Shown here piece by piece: positions 54,900 to 64,000 of a stretch of 64,000 bases of DNA; position 1 is the first letter of the stretch, and each line of letters starts with the position of its first letter. The notes under the pieces are model-generated. The model worked only from the letters and a program-made list of their open reading frames with translations. It ran no database searches and was not told the origin of the DNA. A program made the position numbers and the translations under genes. The stretch is taken from positions 24,365,674-24,429,673 of the forward strand of contig OX463808.1 of NCBI GenBank assembly GCA_949825045.1, written 5' to 3'. The DNA comes from Argyresthia goedartella. Lineage: Eukaryota > Arthropoda > Insecta > Lepidoptera > Argyresthiidae.

Positions 54900-57540
54900 G
54901 CGCAACAGGATTGACGTTGGATCCGCTATCGGTAGGGCAGGGGTGGTGCTAGGGCCGAAACCTAGTTAGGACATAAACTTTGTTTTTTTGGTCCCTTGTC
55001 TTGTACGCTGGTATGGACGGATCCGACGAATATCTGTAGTATGCACTACAATAGATTAATTCAGCTCTCAAAGCCAATTGCCAAAGAGGATGCTCTCTAA
55101 CAACTTCTTACTGAGAAGTTTTATTGAAATTCGAATATTGTAACATATTATAAAAAATAATCTTAATAACCTTTTTTTTTTAATTTAAATTATTAATTAA
55201 TTAGTTTTTTCTTATCCAGCCATTAATGTCTACATAAAATGATCAAGAAACCAAACAAAAAAATTCATACTGACAAAATATTATCATAATCTTCAATTGC
55301 ACCTATATCTCAAAAATGCTATAAAATGTTGTTGGTAGCTAATAGAAAAAATATATTCGGTTTTATTTACATGCTCATATTTGTTATAAATGTAAAATAT
55401 ATGTTTTTAGAGTAGGAACTTCGTGATAACAAATGTGCTCCTAATTTTTTATGGTGTGGATTAAATTTACGTAATCCTCATTACGTTGAAAAATTGGTTA
55501 ACTGTTTGCGAATTGTAAAAGGTTTAAAGCTATTACGGCTGTGATAAGACGGATTATTCAATGACGAACTTCTGAATAATATGTGCTTTAGTTTTTAAAT
55601 GATAGATGTCACCCGTATGGCACATTCTCATATATTTAATTTACCACATTAGTTATTAAGAATCGTCGGCAGTCAAATTACATAACATTTACGTCAATAT
55701 AAAAATGTTAAGCTCACGGCATGTTATTTTAAGTAACGTTAAGTGTGGTTAAACGGAAAATAAAGAAATTAAATATTAATATGCCTTTTATTGTAATCGC
55801 CGAATGATTCGTCCAAACGATCGTCGCCATTTCTGAAAATACGAACGAAAAGGAATATAAATAAATATGGTAACTAAACATGCAATTAAAACCCTGTATT
55901 AGTTATAAACTTGTAATTGTTAAGCTAGAAAGTATTCCATAACCACATTACCTACATTCGCTTCCCTACTTGTTTATCCGCCATACAAAATCGTGAAAGA
56001 CATATAAACATACAAATGTGTGTGGTAAATAACAATGGCTATATAAAGACCCATTTTATAAAGCTTTTATATTAATACTAATGTAGATCGCAACTATTGA
56101 CATGGTTAAGTTTTATGGTAACCATTAAATCAACCGAAGTTCGTATAGCCATACACGTTGGTAAAAATTTGTTGGTGTCGTTCATTTTTTTTCATTAGAC
56201 AAAAGTCATATAAAACTATTGTAATTCGAATACCATTATTTTCGCGCTATTGAATAAATACCTATTTTATTTTAACAGCAATTATTAAATTTAACAACAA
56301 TTATGTTGTTGTAGAGATCAGGTTGACATTGTCCTTGTTTACTGCATTTACTTCTATTGTTGTGTCTCCATTGTCTCAAAAACATTAAAACAAAATGCCT
56401 TAACCGACAGTACAAAGACATCGTCAACCCGCCTACAAGCACGTCAACACCTACCAAACAAGTCGATTATTTTAACTACATATTTCTATATTTTATTATA
56501 AATGCTCGTTTGTTTAGCGCTGCTATCTTATTTTCACTTCCATACTCAGCCACACAACATTGAATTTGCATACATTACTTTTAATAATTAAAACCAAATA
56601 GTGAAGAATGGATATAACCTAACAACTAAAGGTATTAACAAAATGCTAAGTTAATATCACATTCGATACAAAATAAATTAGAATTTATTAACGACAACTA
56701 AACATTTTAAACTTATAGAGGTGGCATGGGATAAATACTCCAAATATTAACACACACGAAATTAAATGCTAGGTTTACTTCCAAAACTCCATGATTCCAC
56801 AGATTCAAAGTCTCACAGTTCATTTTGACTCTATCGCTTTAAATAAATAATAAATCTAGCCTTTGGCTGCTTTTATAGTTGTGTCTTGAACAGTAATATC
56901 GTAGGACAGTGAGGGAAAGAGCTATACATCGCGGATAGCTTTGTCCCTATACTATTCTACATATGTACAATAACAAAAAAAAAATGTTAAACTTTAAAAC
57001 CAGCCATTACAGTAACTACTAAGAATATATTTAATCCGACATAACATTCAAATACCTAGCGTGCGTAAATGGGAAAGAAAACGCTAAGCTTATTAAAGGT
57101 GGCGCTGCATTCGTCAGACCCATAACAAACAATCTGTCACTTTGAGTTTGTCGATTATTTCTTGCGATATTTGGTGACATTGTGGTGTTTCTATTTTTGC
57201 GAGTAACAGGGAGGGAAGTTAAAGGTTCATAAAGTGCACTTAGCCAGAAGGTAAATAATTGATGAATTATGCTAGAAAACAAGTCAAATAAACACCTGTA
57301 TTTCTTATATTTCATGTAAATTATAAACGAATTAACACCTTCTTTTCTAGTTTTCAACATTGCATTTTGTATTTAAAAACATGTAAACATAACTAATATA
57401 TTTATGAATAATATATAATAAATAAATAATATATTTATTTTACAGGCTGGAGTAATTTCACGGGAAGCGTAACTTTAGATTTCCTCAGGACCATGAAACT
57501 GATGACATAAACATTTATTTACCGCTTTTGGAAAGCTACC
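54900..57540. other. Long AT-rich stretch without recognised gene
   Basis: About 2.6 kb with short chance frames only. No domain, splice-bounded frame or known repeat was recognised. Confidence 0.4.
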
Positions 57541-57545
57541 GTGAC

Positions 57546-57680
57546 CTAAATATTAACACCATACCTCGAATTTGAGGAGGCCTTGAAATTCTGAATCTTA
57601 GTTGATTTCCATAGATTTCTCAGTATAACATCTTTGGGAAAGTGGTGATTACCATTTTTATTACATCCTATTGCCACAGA
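57546..57680 (-). other. THAP-like exon fragment (weak)
   Basis: After a pyrimidine-rich stretch and a CAATAG acceptor, the minus strand reads CNKNGNHHFPKDVILRNLWK and then STKIQNFKASSN, with a stop at 57546. C...HHFPKD..LRNLWK is the centre of a C2CH THAP domain. The final Cys/His pair is missing here, so it would need another exon. About 300 bp away on the plus strand another short C-x2-C frame begins at 57956 (MVYCTVCINNN) and ends at GTAAGT. Both are weak. Confidence 0.3.
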
Positions 57681-58619
57681 GGAAGAAAGGACCAGAGACA
57701 AAGGTTCATAGAACCACGCCTTCGTAGGTAACCTACTACAAGCATACTGCGCATGTGTGAGTGAGCACTGGCCGCTGTGTCGCGTACGCGCCGCCACTGG
57801 ATAAAACCGGTTTACGCTCGTTCAGCCAGTGCCCAAAAGGAGGGCCTTCACAAACCACGTCTTATTTGTTGTCACCTACCTTATCGAATTGTTTTATGTG
57901 AAATAAACAGTAAATAGTTATTAAAGTGTTTAAGTATACGTTTTGGACTTTCAAAATGGTGTACTGTACTGTTTGTATAAATAATAATAGAAACAGAAAA
58001 GACATTTCATATTTTAACTATACCAAGGAGTATATATACAATAACTATTTAGCTATACTAGGTAAGTAAATGAATACCAGACTAGGTATAACTATTTAAA
58101 ATGTTAAAGTAGGTAGCACAAACCGTGTTATTTAGTTAGGTAATTGTTATTAGTATTATTTATTACCCTACAAATATTTTGCAGTTCGGTTTCCGAATCG
58201 TTTACTTTCGTTAAAACAGTTTGCATTCACAAGCTTAATTGTTTTATGTGAAATAATAAAGTATGTATAGTAAAGTGTATCACAATTGCAGCTCTGGGCT
58301 ACCCCTTTATGGGAATATAGCCGTGAGTATATGAATGTTGGGTCGAGGTATAGGTAAGTAAGGGGGCGCCAGATTTTTTTAAGTCTTTTTGCCTCATATT
58401 TTTAGAATTCTAATATTTCCAAAAAAAAAAAAATTACTGCTTACATTTATTCCGCTATCGCGTAGGGTCGCTCTTTGCCATCATTTTAGGTGATATACAT
58501 TTTCATCTTGCACCTCTCCCTTCTCGAGATTTTATCGATATATCTCTGTAAAAAATGACCTTAGGGAAAACGCACATACGACATAAAATTATTATTACCC
58601 TTATATCTCATAATTAGTC

Positions 58620-59405
58620 TGCATGGAAAGCCGCACAGGATGCTATCGGTGTTCTTTGCGATCTGTCGAAGACATTTGATTGTGTTGATCATGATACGCT
58701 ACTAATGAAATTAAATCATTACGGAGTTAGAAATAAAGCGTTGGATTTACTAAGATCATACCTAAGCAATAGAATTTAAAGGGCAGAAGTCAACGGCGTT
58801 AAATCTGATGGATCGGGTGTAAAAATTGGCGTTCCACAAGGTTCCATATCAAGCCCTTTCTTATTCCTGGTATATATTAACGATCTGCCTTTTATGGTGG
58901 AGAAATTGACTAACATTGTGTTGTTTGCTGATGGTACTTCACTGGTCTTCAAAATTGAAAGACAAAAAGAAGATTTTGTTGATGTCAATGGAGTATTATC
59001 TTTAACCTTGAATTGGTTCACAGTTAACAATTTATTGTCAAATGCTGGTAAAACCAAATGTATCAAATTCTCACTTCCAAATGTCAGGCAATATGGGACC
59101 AGTTTAGTGTTGGACAGCAATACGTTAGAATTAGTAAACGATACGAAGCTTCTTAGAATAACCATTGATAGCAAAAGGGCAGTGGGGACCCCAAATGGAT
59201 AAATTAGCTGGTAAATTAAGTTCTACGGCTTACGCTGTTAGAAACATCAGACAAAACACGGATGTGGCTACATCTAGGCTAGTATATTTCAGTTACTTTC
59301 ATAGTGTCATACATATCCTATGGTATCTTGTTGTGGGGGAAAGCAGCGGATATTCAAACTACTTTTATTTTACAGAAAAGACCTATTATAACGAGCAAAA
59401 CCGCG
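58620..59405 (+). pseudogene. Jockey-like LINE reverse transcriptase fragment
   Basis: The plus strand begins in the palm (DAIGVLCDLSKTFDCVDHDT, then LLMKLNHYGVRNKALDLL). An in-frame TAA follows, then GVKIGVPQGSISSPFLFLVY, IVLFADGTSLVF (FADG in place of FADD), LNWFTVNNLLSNAGKTK and YGTSLVLD. A frameshift leads to KLSSTAYAVRNIRQNTDV and LVYFSYFHSV. Both ends are missing. The catalytic Asp change and stops make it dead. Confidence 0.88.
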
Positions 59406-59409
59406 AAAC

Positions 59410-60160
59410 AATCAACGGCGAGTAGGTAGTAACTAGTAGTTACTTACGTGTCATCGTCCGAGTCCTGGATCTACAATGGTAAGTACCAGGCGCAATTTTC
59501 AAATTTCGCGAGTGTGTTCGTCTGGGACTCTTCGTTAAAACAAAGCTTGGTAGTACTTTCCATTTTGACGAGAAAATACACTTTTTTAATATTTAGAATA
59601 TGAGTATTGCGTATGTATGTATTTTTTGCCAACATGCTTACAGTTTATGATACTCTCAATGATATCTCAATAACAAATATTAAAAGTCAATGCGTTCAAA
59701 CCAAATCCAAGAACGTTAAGTTAGATAATGGACAAAAATAATCAGGTTCTAACCCCTAAAATAGTAGTTTATGTGACTGATACATAATTCCTAATTATGT
59801 ACTGTTACATACACTAGTTTATCTACACACATATCATAAGCTCTCTTTGATGTGTTCAGGAACCGCATGTTTGACCGGCGTTGTGGCTCTGCAGTTGTTT
59901 AGCTTGTTCTGTAGTACCACTTCACAGACAAACTAGGGGCGGCACGCAGGTGGGCGTCGGCGTTCGAAATTTGAATGTCATAATATGTAGAAAAATTACA
60001 CATTATCATGTAGTTTAACATTATGCTGATCGCAACGTGCGGTTTTTGTACTTAGTAAAGAGGGTTTATGATATAGTGTGTAGATAAATATTTTAATAAA
60101 CAGCTACGGTCATAAGTCAAGGATGTAAGTCAATTAACTTTGTACCTGCATAATGTGGTA
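59410..60160. other. Spacer with an old copy of the duplicated block
   Basis: At about 59662-59735 the phrase tctcaataacaaatattaaa, then agtcaatgcgttcaaa, is a diverged direct copy of the block at 62630-62700. The rest is unrecognised. Confidence 0.45.
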
Positions 60161-60609
60161 ATCAGTTGTGTTTCATTCCACCAGCTTAGCTCGAGGAGTA
60201 AATACTTTTTTAGCTGTAAGTATTATATTCCTCTAACAATTGATTAAATTATGGTAAACGTTTGTTTACCTCCGAACTATGTGTTATCTATAAGGTTATT
60301 ATTTATTACAGGAATAATATCAAGAAACCAAAAACTTCACTATGGAATATTATAGTTATCAGCGACCTAACTGGATTAATCTAAAAGATCCGTTCTTTGC
60401 CATGTTCCCGGAATACTGCATAAATAGATTGATTTGGCTCATGGAGTTCCTGCCATCTATACCACCAACAAACTCAACAGGAGAATACATTTCTATTTTG
60501 CAGGTATGTGTTTTTAGGATTCCATACCCAAAGTGGAAGAAATCTATTTGTGTAATTATTTATTTGTGTTGTTTCTCAAGTAAGTGAATATTGTATTCTT
60601 TTTGAGAAA
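60160..60609 (+). repeat. Segment present again, inverted, at the window's right end
   Basis: Matches the reverse complement of about 63548-64000 almost base for base, with small indels (a 4-bp gtat insertion and a 1-bp gap in the copy). It contains the first coding exon of the orphan gene. The homology reaches the window edge, so its outer limit is unknown. Confidence 0.95.
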
Positions 60610-61103
60610 TAAATATCTTAAACCTTAAACCTTAAGGTAGTGGAACCATATTACTAAACTCCGCCTTCATTCTGTCACCAGGCTGTATCTCATAAACTGT
60701 GATAGTTCGACAGTTGAAATAAAACAAACAAAAAACAGCATAAAATAAATATTTAAGGGGGCTCCCATACAACAGACAGGATTTTTTTTGCCGTTTTTAT
60801 AGATAATGGTACGGAACCCTTCGTGCGTGAGTCCGACTCGCACTTGGCCGTTTTTTTTGTTTTTTTTTTAGATGACTTATTAATTTTCAAACCTGGTTTT
60901 TGTATTTGTTATCTAAGTAAGCTATTTTTTTGCAGTATTTACTGTCTATGAGTGAAGAAGACTTCTGGGTGGCGATGAGGCGCTGTCCCGAGTGTTCCAG
61001 TTACATTCTTTTTCTTGTCCATCGTCGGCAGCGGGAGAGGAAAATTAGACAATGCGCTAACATATTTGCCCAAGATCAGTTTTTATATATACATGTTGTT
61101 TGA
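60342..61103 (+). CDS. Two-exon orphan gene, 109 aa
   Basis: Exons 60342-60503 and 60936-61103 join in phase 0 with tgcag acceptor and GTATGT donor; stop TGA. The ATG at 60342 follows a probable acceptor (tttattacag at 60311), so an upstream noncoding exon is likely. The protein starts MEYYSYQRPNWINLKDPFFA and is rich in aromatic and hydrophobic residues. It has a CPEC-like pair (RRCPECSSY) and a basic stretch (VHRRQRERKIRQC). A polyadenylation signal lies at 61257-61262. I do not recognise a family. An agggttccgtac repeat fills much of the intron. The first exon also exists inverted at 63658-63819. Confidence 0.6.
60634..60860 (+). repeat. agggttccgtac-type repeat, copy 6 (5'-truncated)
   Basis: Reads ctgtcaccaggctgtatctc, gggggctcccatacaacag and ends gactcgcacttggccgtttt. 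It lies in the intron of the orphan gene, 75 bp before its second exon. Confidence 0.8.
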
Positions 61104-61109
61104 ACCTAG

Positions 61110-61730
61110 TTAAAAAAGCCAGAATATTTTCTAACAAAAAAACTGATATCTCAACAGGCTGTAGACTTTCCTCCACCGAAATTGGCAAGGTCTCCGAGAA
61201 TTAAATCTATCAGTTGGTAAAATATTTGATAGGTTATGTCATATGTGTTTAATCCAAATAAATGCTGTTACCAGACACTTTCAAATTTTATTTCTGCACT
61301 TGAGACGTATTCGCTATACATATTTTATGAAGATAATATTACTAACTTTTTCACGAATTCAAGTAATTGGTTTTAATTTATTACAGTAAATAGACACTTA
61401 ATATTAACTAAGCGCACATCAAAAATATTCGATGTATTATCTAAGAAAAATCTTATTATTCTATTATGTCATGGTTCAACTTTGAAGTACAATAAAATAA
61501 AATAAACTAATATCTGGGTTTCATGTATTCTAAACACAAATAATTACAATTATAAGCTTTAACAATTGTAAAACAAGAAAACATAAAATAGCTCCCAGAA
61601 TATTACAATTAAGTGATATACATTAGGTACACACATTTATACGCCTTCAGTATCTTAATTCGAGATACAAAAAATTATAAACTTAAAATTTAAATATTTA
61701 GTTTTTCCACAGCACTATCACTGTCATCAT
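61110..61730. other. Spacer between orphan gene and ankyrin gene
   Basis: AT-rich; convergent 3' flanks of the two genes. No further feature. Confidence 0.4.
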
Positions 61731-61752
61731 CCTGTTCAAATTTTCTTTTATC

Positions 61753-62290
61753 TTATCTTCCATCATCACTTTCATCTTCACTCGAAGAACTGTATTGACC
61801 TTCCGGAGGTTCGCATATGGCTCCTGCGTGTTTTAGGATTTGCATCATTTTATCGTCGCTCCTTTCATAGGCTAAATGATAAGCCGTTTGTCCTCCATAG
61901 CTTGTGGCTTCTAGATTCACGTCTGATTCGCCGCAGATCCACTCGGCGAGGTGGTAATTCTTCTCCAAAACACACAAGTGAAGTGGGGTAAAACCATCAA
62001 ATGCCTCTCGGCCGTTGATATCAGCCCCAAGACCGACAACGATTGCCATTGCTTCAGGCCCCTTGCCATAGTATAAATAAGAAACCCTTGCATTTCGCAA
62101 TTATGTGTACATTGCTCACCGTTGTAATTTTTTTGGTTTATTATCTCCGGGTCCGGTATCTCCATCCACAAGGCTGCTTTTTGGAGTTGATGAATTAAAT
62201 TCTCCCTGCAGGCCTGGTAGAAGAAATTCTCTCCCGATCCGTTTCTGGCAGTCAGCATGTCCCATAGCTTGCCGGTGCCATCTTCAAATC
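61753..62290 (-). pseudogene. IkB/vankyrin-like ankyrin-repeat gene, frameshifted
   Basis: Minus strand. A frame from about 62290 to 62100 reads GENFFYQACRENLIHQLQKA and INQKNYNGEQCTH. A second frame from about 62070 to 61753 reads GADINGREAFDGFTPLHLCV, NLEATSYGGQTAYHLAYERS and a tail of Ser and acidic residues. Together they form about three ankyrin repeats of the IkB type. A break lies between 62110 and 62060. A short intron with GTGAGC was considered, but the phases do not fit. The layout is like insect IkB-like proteins and the truncated IkB mimics (vankyrins) of polydnaviruses. Which of the two is inference only. No intron is visible. Such proteins bind Rel factors to block immune signalling; this copy is broken. 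Confidence 0.6.
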
Positions 62291-62369
62291 ATTCACGAAC
62301 TGAATAATAATACTAGTGTAACTTTGAAACCAACTCGGTGTTACTTGTTTACAAGTTTGTGACTGATAC

Positions 62370-62638
62370 TCGCGCGACTGTAATGCTTAAAAGTTGGTGA
62401 CTGACTAATCTGGAAGAGGGTTTGCTACTTCTCCATTATCTATATTAATTACCCACTTCTCTATATTATCTTGGCATAAACATGGCACACGTGGGTTTTC
62501 CCAATTTTATCGTGAGCACTTGGACTGACCTTTATTCGGCGACGGGACGCAATGATAGGAATAAATTAACAGTAATTGGATCTTTGCTTGTTTATATAAT
62601 GCATGTACTCAATAATATTCTCACCACTGACTCGATAA
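62370..62638. other. Flank upstream of ankyrin gene
   Basis: Nothing recognisable; presumably the former promoter region of the minus-strand ankyrin gene. Confidence 0.35.
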
Positions 62639-62892
62639 CGAATATTAAAAGTAGAAGGGCCAATGCGTTCAAGCCCAAGTCTAGAACGTCGTCATTCTTT
62701 TGCCTCGTCCCCATTTCCCCGTTCCCAATCCTTAATCTTACTTCGTTCCTGGCGGGAAGAATCCGCCACCTTGTTGTGGTTTTTATTTTCAGTCAAATAA
62801 ATTTGGTACATAAATTCGTTATTCATAAATAGGTAACAATGTAGATCCTACCGTATTTGTTACTGACAAAGTTGTTTTTGATAGAGATTTAA
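62639..62892 (+). repeat. Inverted-repeat arm B (inner)
   Basis: Matches the reverse complement of 63275-63547, including gaagaatccgccaccttgtt and acctattt/aaataggt around 62830. The copy has an 18-bp length difference in the middle. The two arms are separated by a 382-bp spacer. Related older sequence lies at 59.66 kb. Confidence 0.93.
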
Positions 62893-63274
62893 TGAAACCC
62901 TCAAATGTACTACAGATTTGTGGTCGGTACTTTTTTCAGAAATTACACATTTTCATCGCAATAAACGAACTTGGTCGACAGAACTAGACCCATAGTACTT
63001 CTTATTCAAGTTGCAAGTGTATCGTGATCCGGGCTTGAGTCTTTGTTAGTAGCCCTGAGTCACACGTAACCGAAAAATCATCACAGGATCCATGTGCTTG
63101 AGTTTGTTAGATTCAAAAAAAATGCGTACACACTCAAGCTGGCTGATTTTACGATGGAATTTTGTTCCGATTTCATAAAGACAAAGTCAAAACTATCAAG
63201 TAGCACTTACAAAAATGTATATTATAATGTACATTATTATGTATATTATAATTAATTCTTCATATGTATATTAT

Positions 63275-64000
63275 ATTAAATCTCTATCAAAAACAACTTT
63301 GTCAGTAACAAATACGGTAGGATCTACATTGTTACCTATTTATGAATAACGTATTTATGTTCCAAATTTATTTGACTGAAAATAAAAACCACAACAAGGT
63401 GGCGGATTCTTCCCGCCAGGAACGAAGTAAGATTAAGGAGTGGGAACGGGGAAATGGGGACGAGGCAAAAGAATGACGACGTCAATGGTCGGCGTGTCTA
63501 GGTTGGCTTGGGCTTGAACGCATTGGCCCTTCTACTTTTAATATTCGTTTCTCAAAAAGAATACAATATTCACTTACTTGAGAAACAACACAAATAAATA
63601 ATTACACAAATAGATTTCTTCCACTTTGGGTATGGAATCCTAAAAACACATACATACCTGCAAAATAGAAATGTATTCTCCTATTGAGTTTGTTGGTGGT
63701 ATAGATGGCAGGAACTCCATGAGCCAAATCAATCTATTTATGCAGTATTCCGGGAACATAGCAAAGTGCGGATCTTTTAGATTAATCCAGTTAGGTCGCT
63801 GATAACTATAATATTCCATAGTGAAGTTTTTGGTTTCTTGATAGTTTCCTGTAATAAATAATAACCTTATAGATAACACATAGTTCGGAGGTAAACAAAC
63901 GTTTACCATAATTTAATCAATTGTTAGAGGAATATAATACTTACAGCTAAAAAAGTATTTACTCCTCGAGCTAAGCTGGTGGAATGAAACACAACCGATT
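63275..64000 (-). repeat. Inverted copy of 62639-62892 joined to 60160-60609
   Basis: On the minus strand this segment runs from the 60.16-kb block (64000 down to 63548) straight into the 62.64-kb block (63547 down to 63275), skipping about 2.03 kb that holds the orphan gene's second exon and the ankyrin gene. The junction tttgagaaa/cgaatatt has only one or two bases of shared sequence with the source ends. It extends beyond the window. Confidence 0.93.
63658..63819 (-). pseudogene. Duplicated first coding exon of the orphan gene
   Basis: A 54-codon copy of exon 60342-60503, with the start ATG and the GTATGT donor kept, and at least two replacement changes (DPFFA to DPHFA; TNSTG to TNSIG). 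The second exon is missing from the duplicated block, so no complete product is possible within the window unless exons lie elsewhere. In-frame upstream codons (VNVCLPPNYVLS) are also open but probably intronic. Confidence 0.75.

Noticed and set aside
62040..62110. Mini-intron in the ankyrin gene instead of a frameshift
   Set aside because: A GTGAGC donor and an AAG acceptor about 65 bp apart exist, but joining them gives an out-of-frame stop, and the skipped part contains an ankyrin-like GEQCTH phrase.

Overview
This is eukaryotic genomic DNA, almost certainly from a moth or butterfly. It is AT-rich, with short exons, GT/AG introns and long transposon-filled introns. The repeats are of types I know from Lepidoptera: BEL/Pao LTR elements, jockey- and I-type LINEs, tRNA-derived SINEs, a repeat opening with agggttccgtac, MITEs and piggyBac. 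Identifications are by eye; no search was run.

Layout. 1-2.9 kb: minus-strand BEL/Pao gag-pol fragment. 4.1-5.9 kb: decayed minus-strand LINE. 6-11 kb: no clear host gene; a SINE, a degenerate repeat and a dead DD34D mariner. 11.35-13.49 kb (+): last three exons of a coiled-coil protein, perhaps ciliary. 15.2-23.8 kb (-): last exons of a single-pass membrane protein (transmembrane helix, ~180-residue cytoplasmic tail, C-terminal -TAL). It converges with the coiled-coil gene, and its 6.9-kb intron holds a LINE end, a 64-bp satellite, a 2.5-kb piggyBac with TTAA target duplications, a SINE and a MITE.

25.1-52.8 kb (+): a complete seven-exon gene for a lysosomal group XV phospholipase A2 (LCAT-like acyltransferase, 443 aa) with Ser, Asp and His motifs. 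All junction phases agree. Introns 3-5 (5.4, 5.8 and 13.9 kb) carry most of the window's transposons. Intron 5 holds a 48-bp satellite split by a 13-kb BEL/Pao element, which was itself invaded by a 5.5-kb I-type LINE (12-bp target duplication), a TTAA-flanked MITE and an agggttccgtac repeat inside one LTR.

53-64 kb: SINE, MITE and LINE pieces; a two-exon 109-aa orphan gene (60.3-61.1 kb, +); and a frameshifted IkB/vankyrin-like ankyrin gene (61.7-62.3 kb, -). From 63.3 kb to the window end lies an inverted copy of 60.16-60.61 kb plus 62.64-62.89 kb, lacking the 2 kb between, so the orphan gene's first coding exon exists twice but its second only once.

The host genes show no shared pathway. 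The window is best read as three or four ordinary insect genes in a dense, layered transposon landscape. I found no RNA gene beyond SINE-embedded tRNA-like parts and no CRISPR array.
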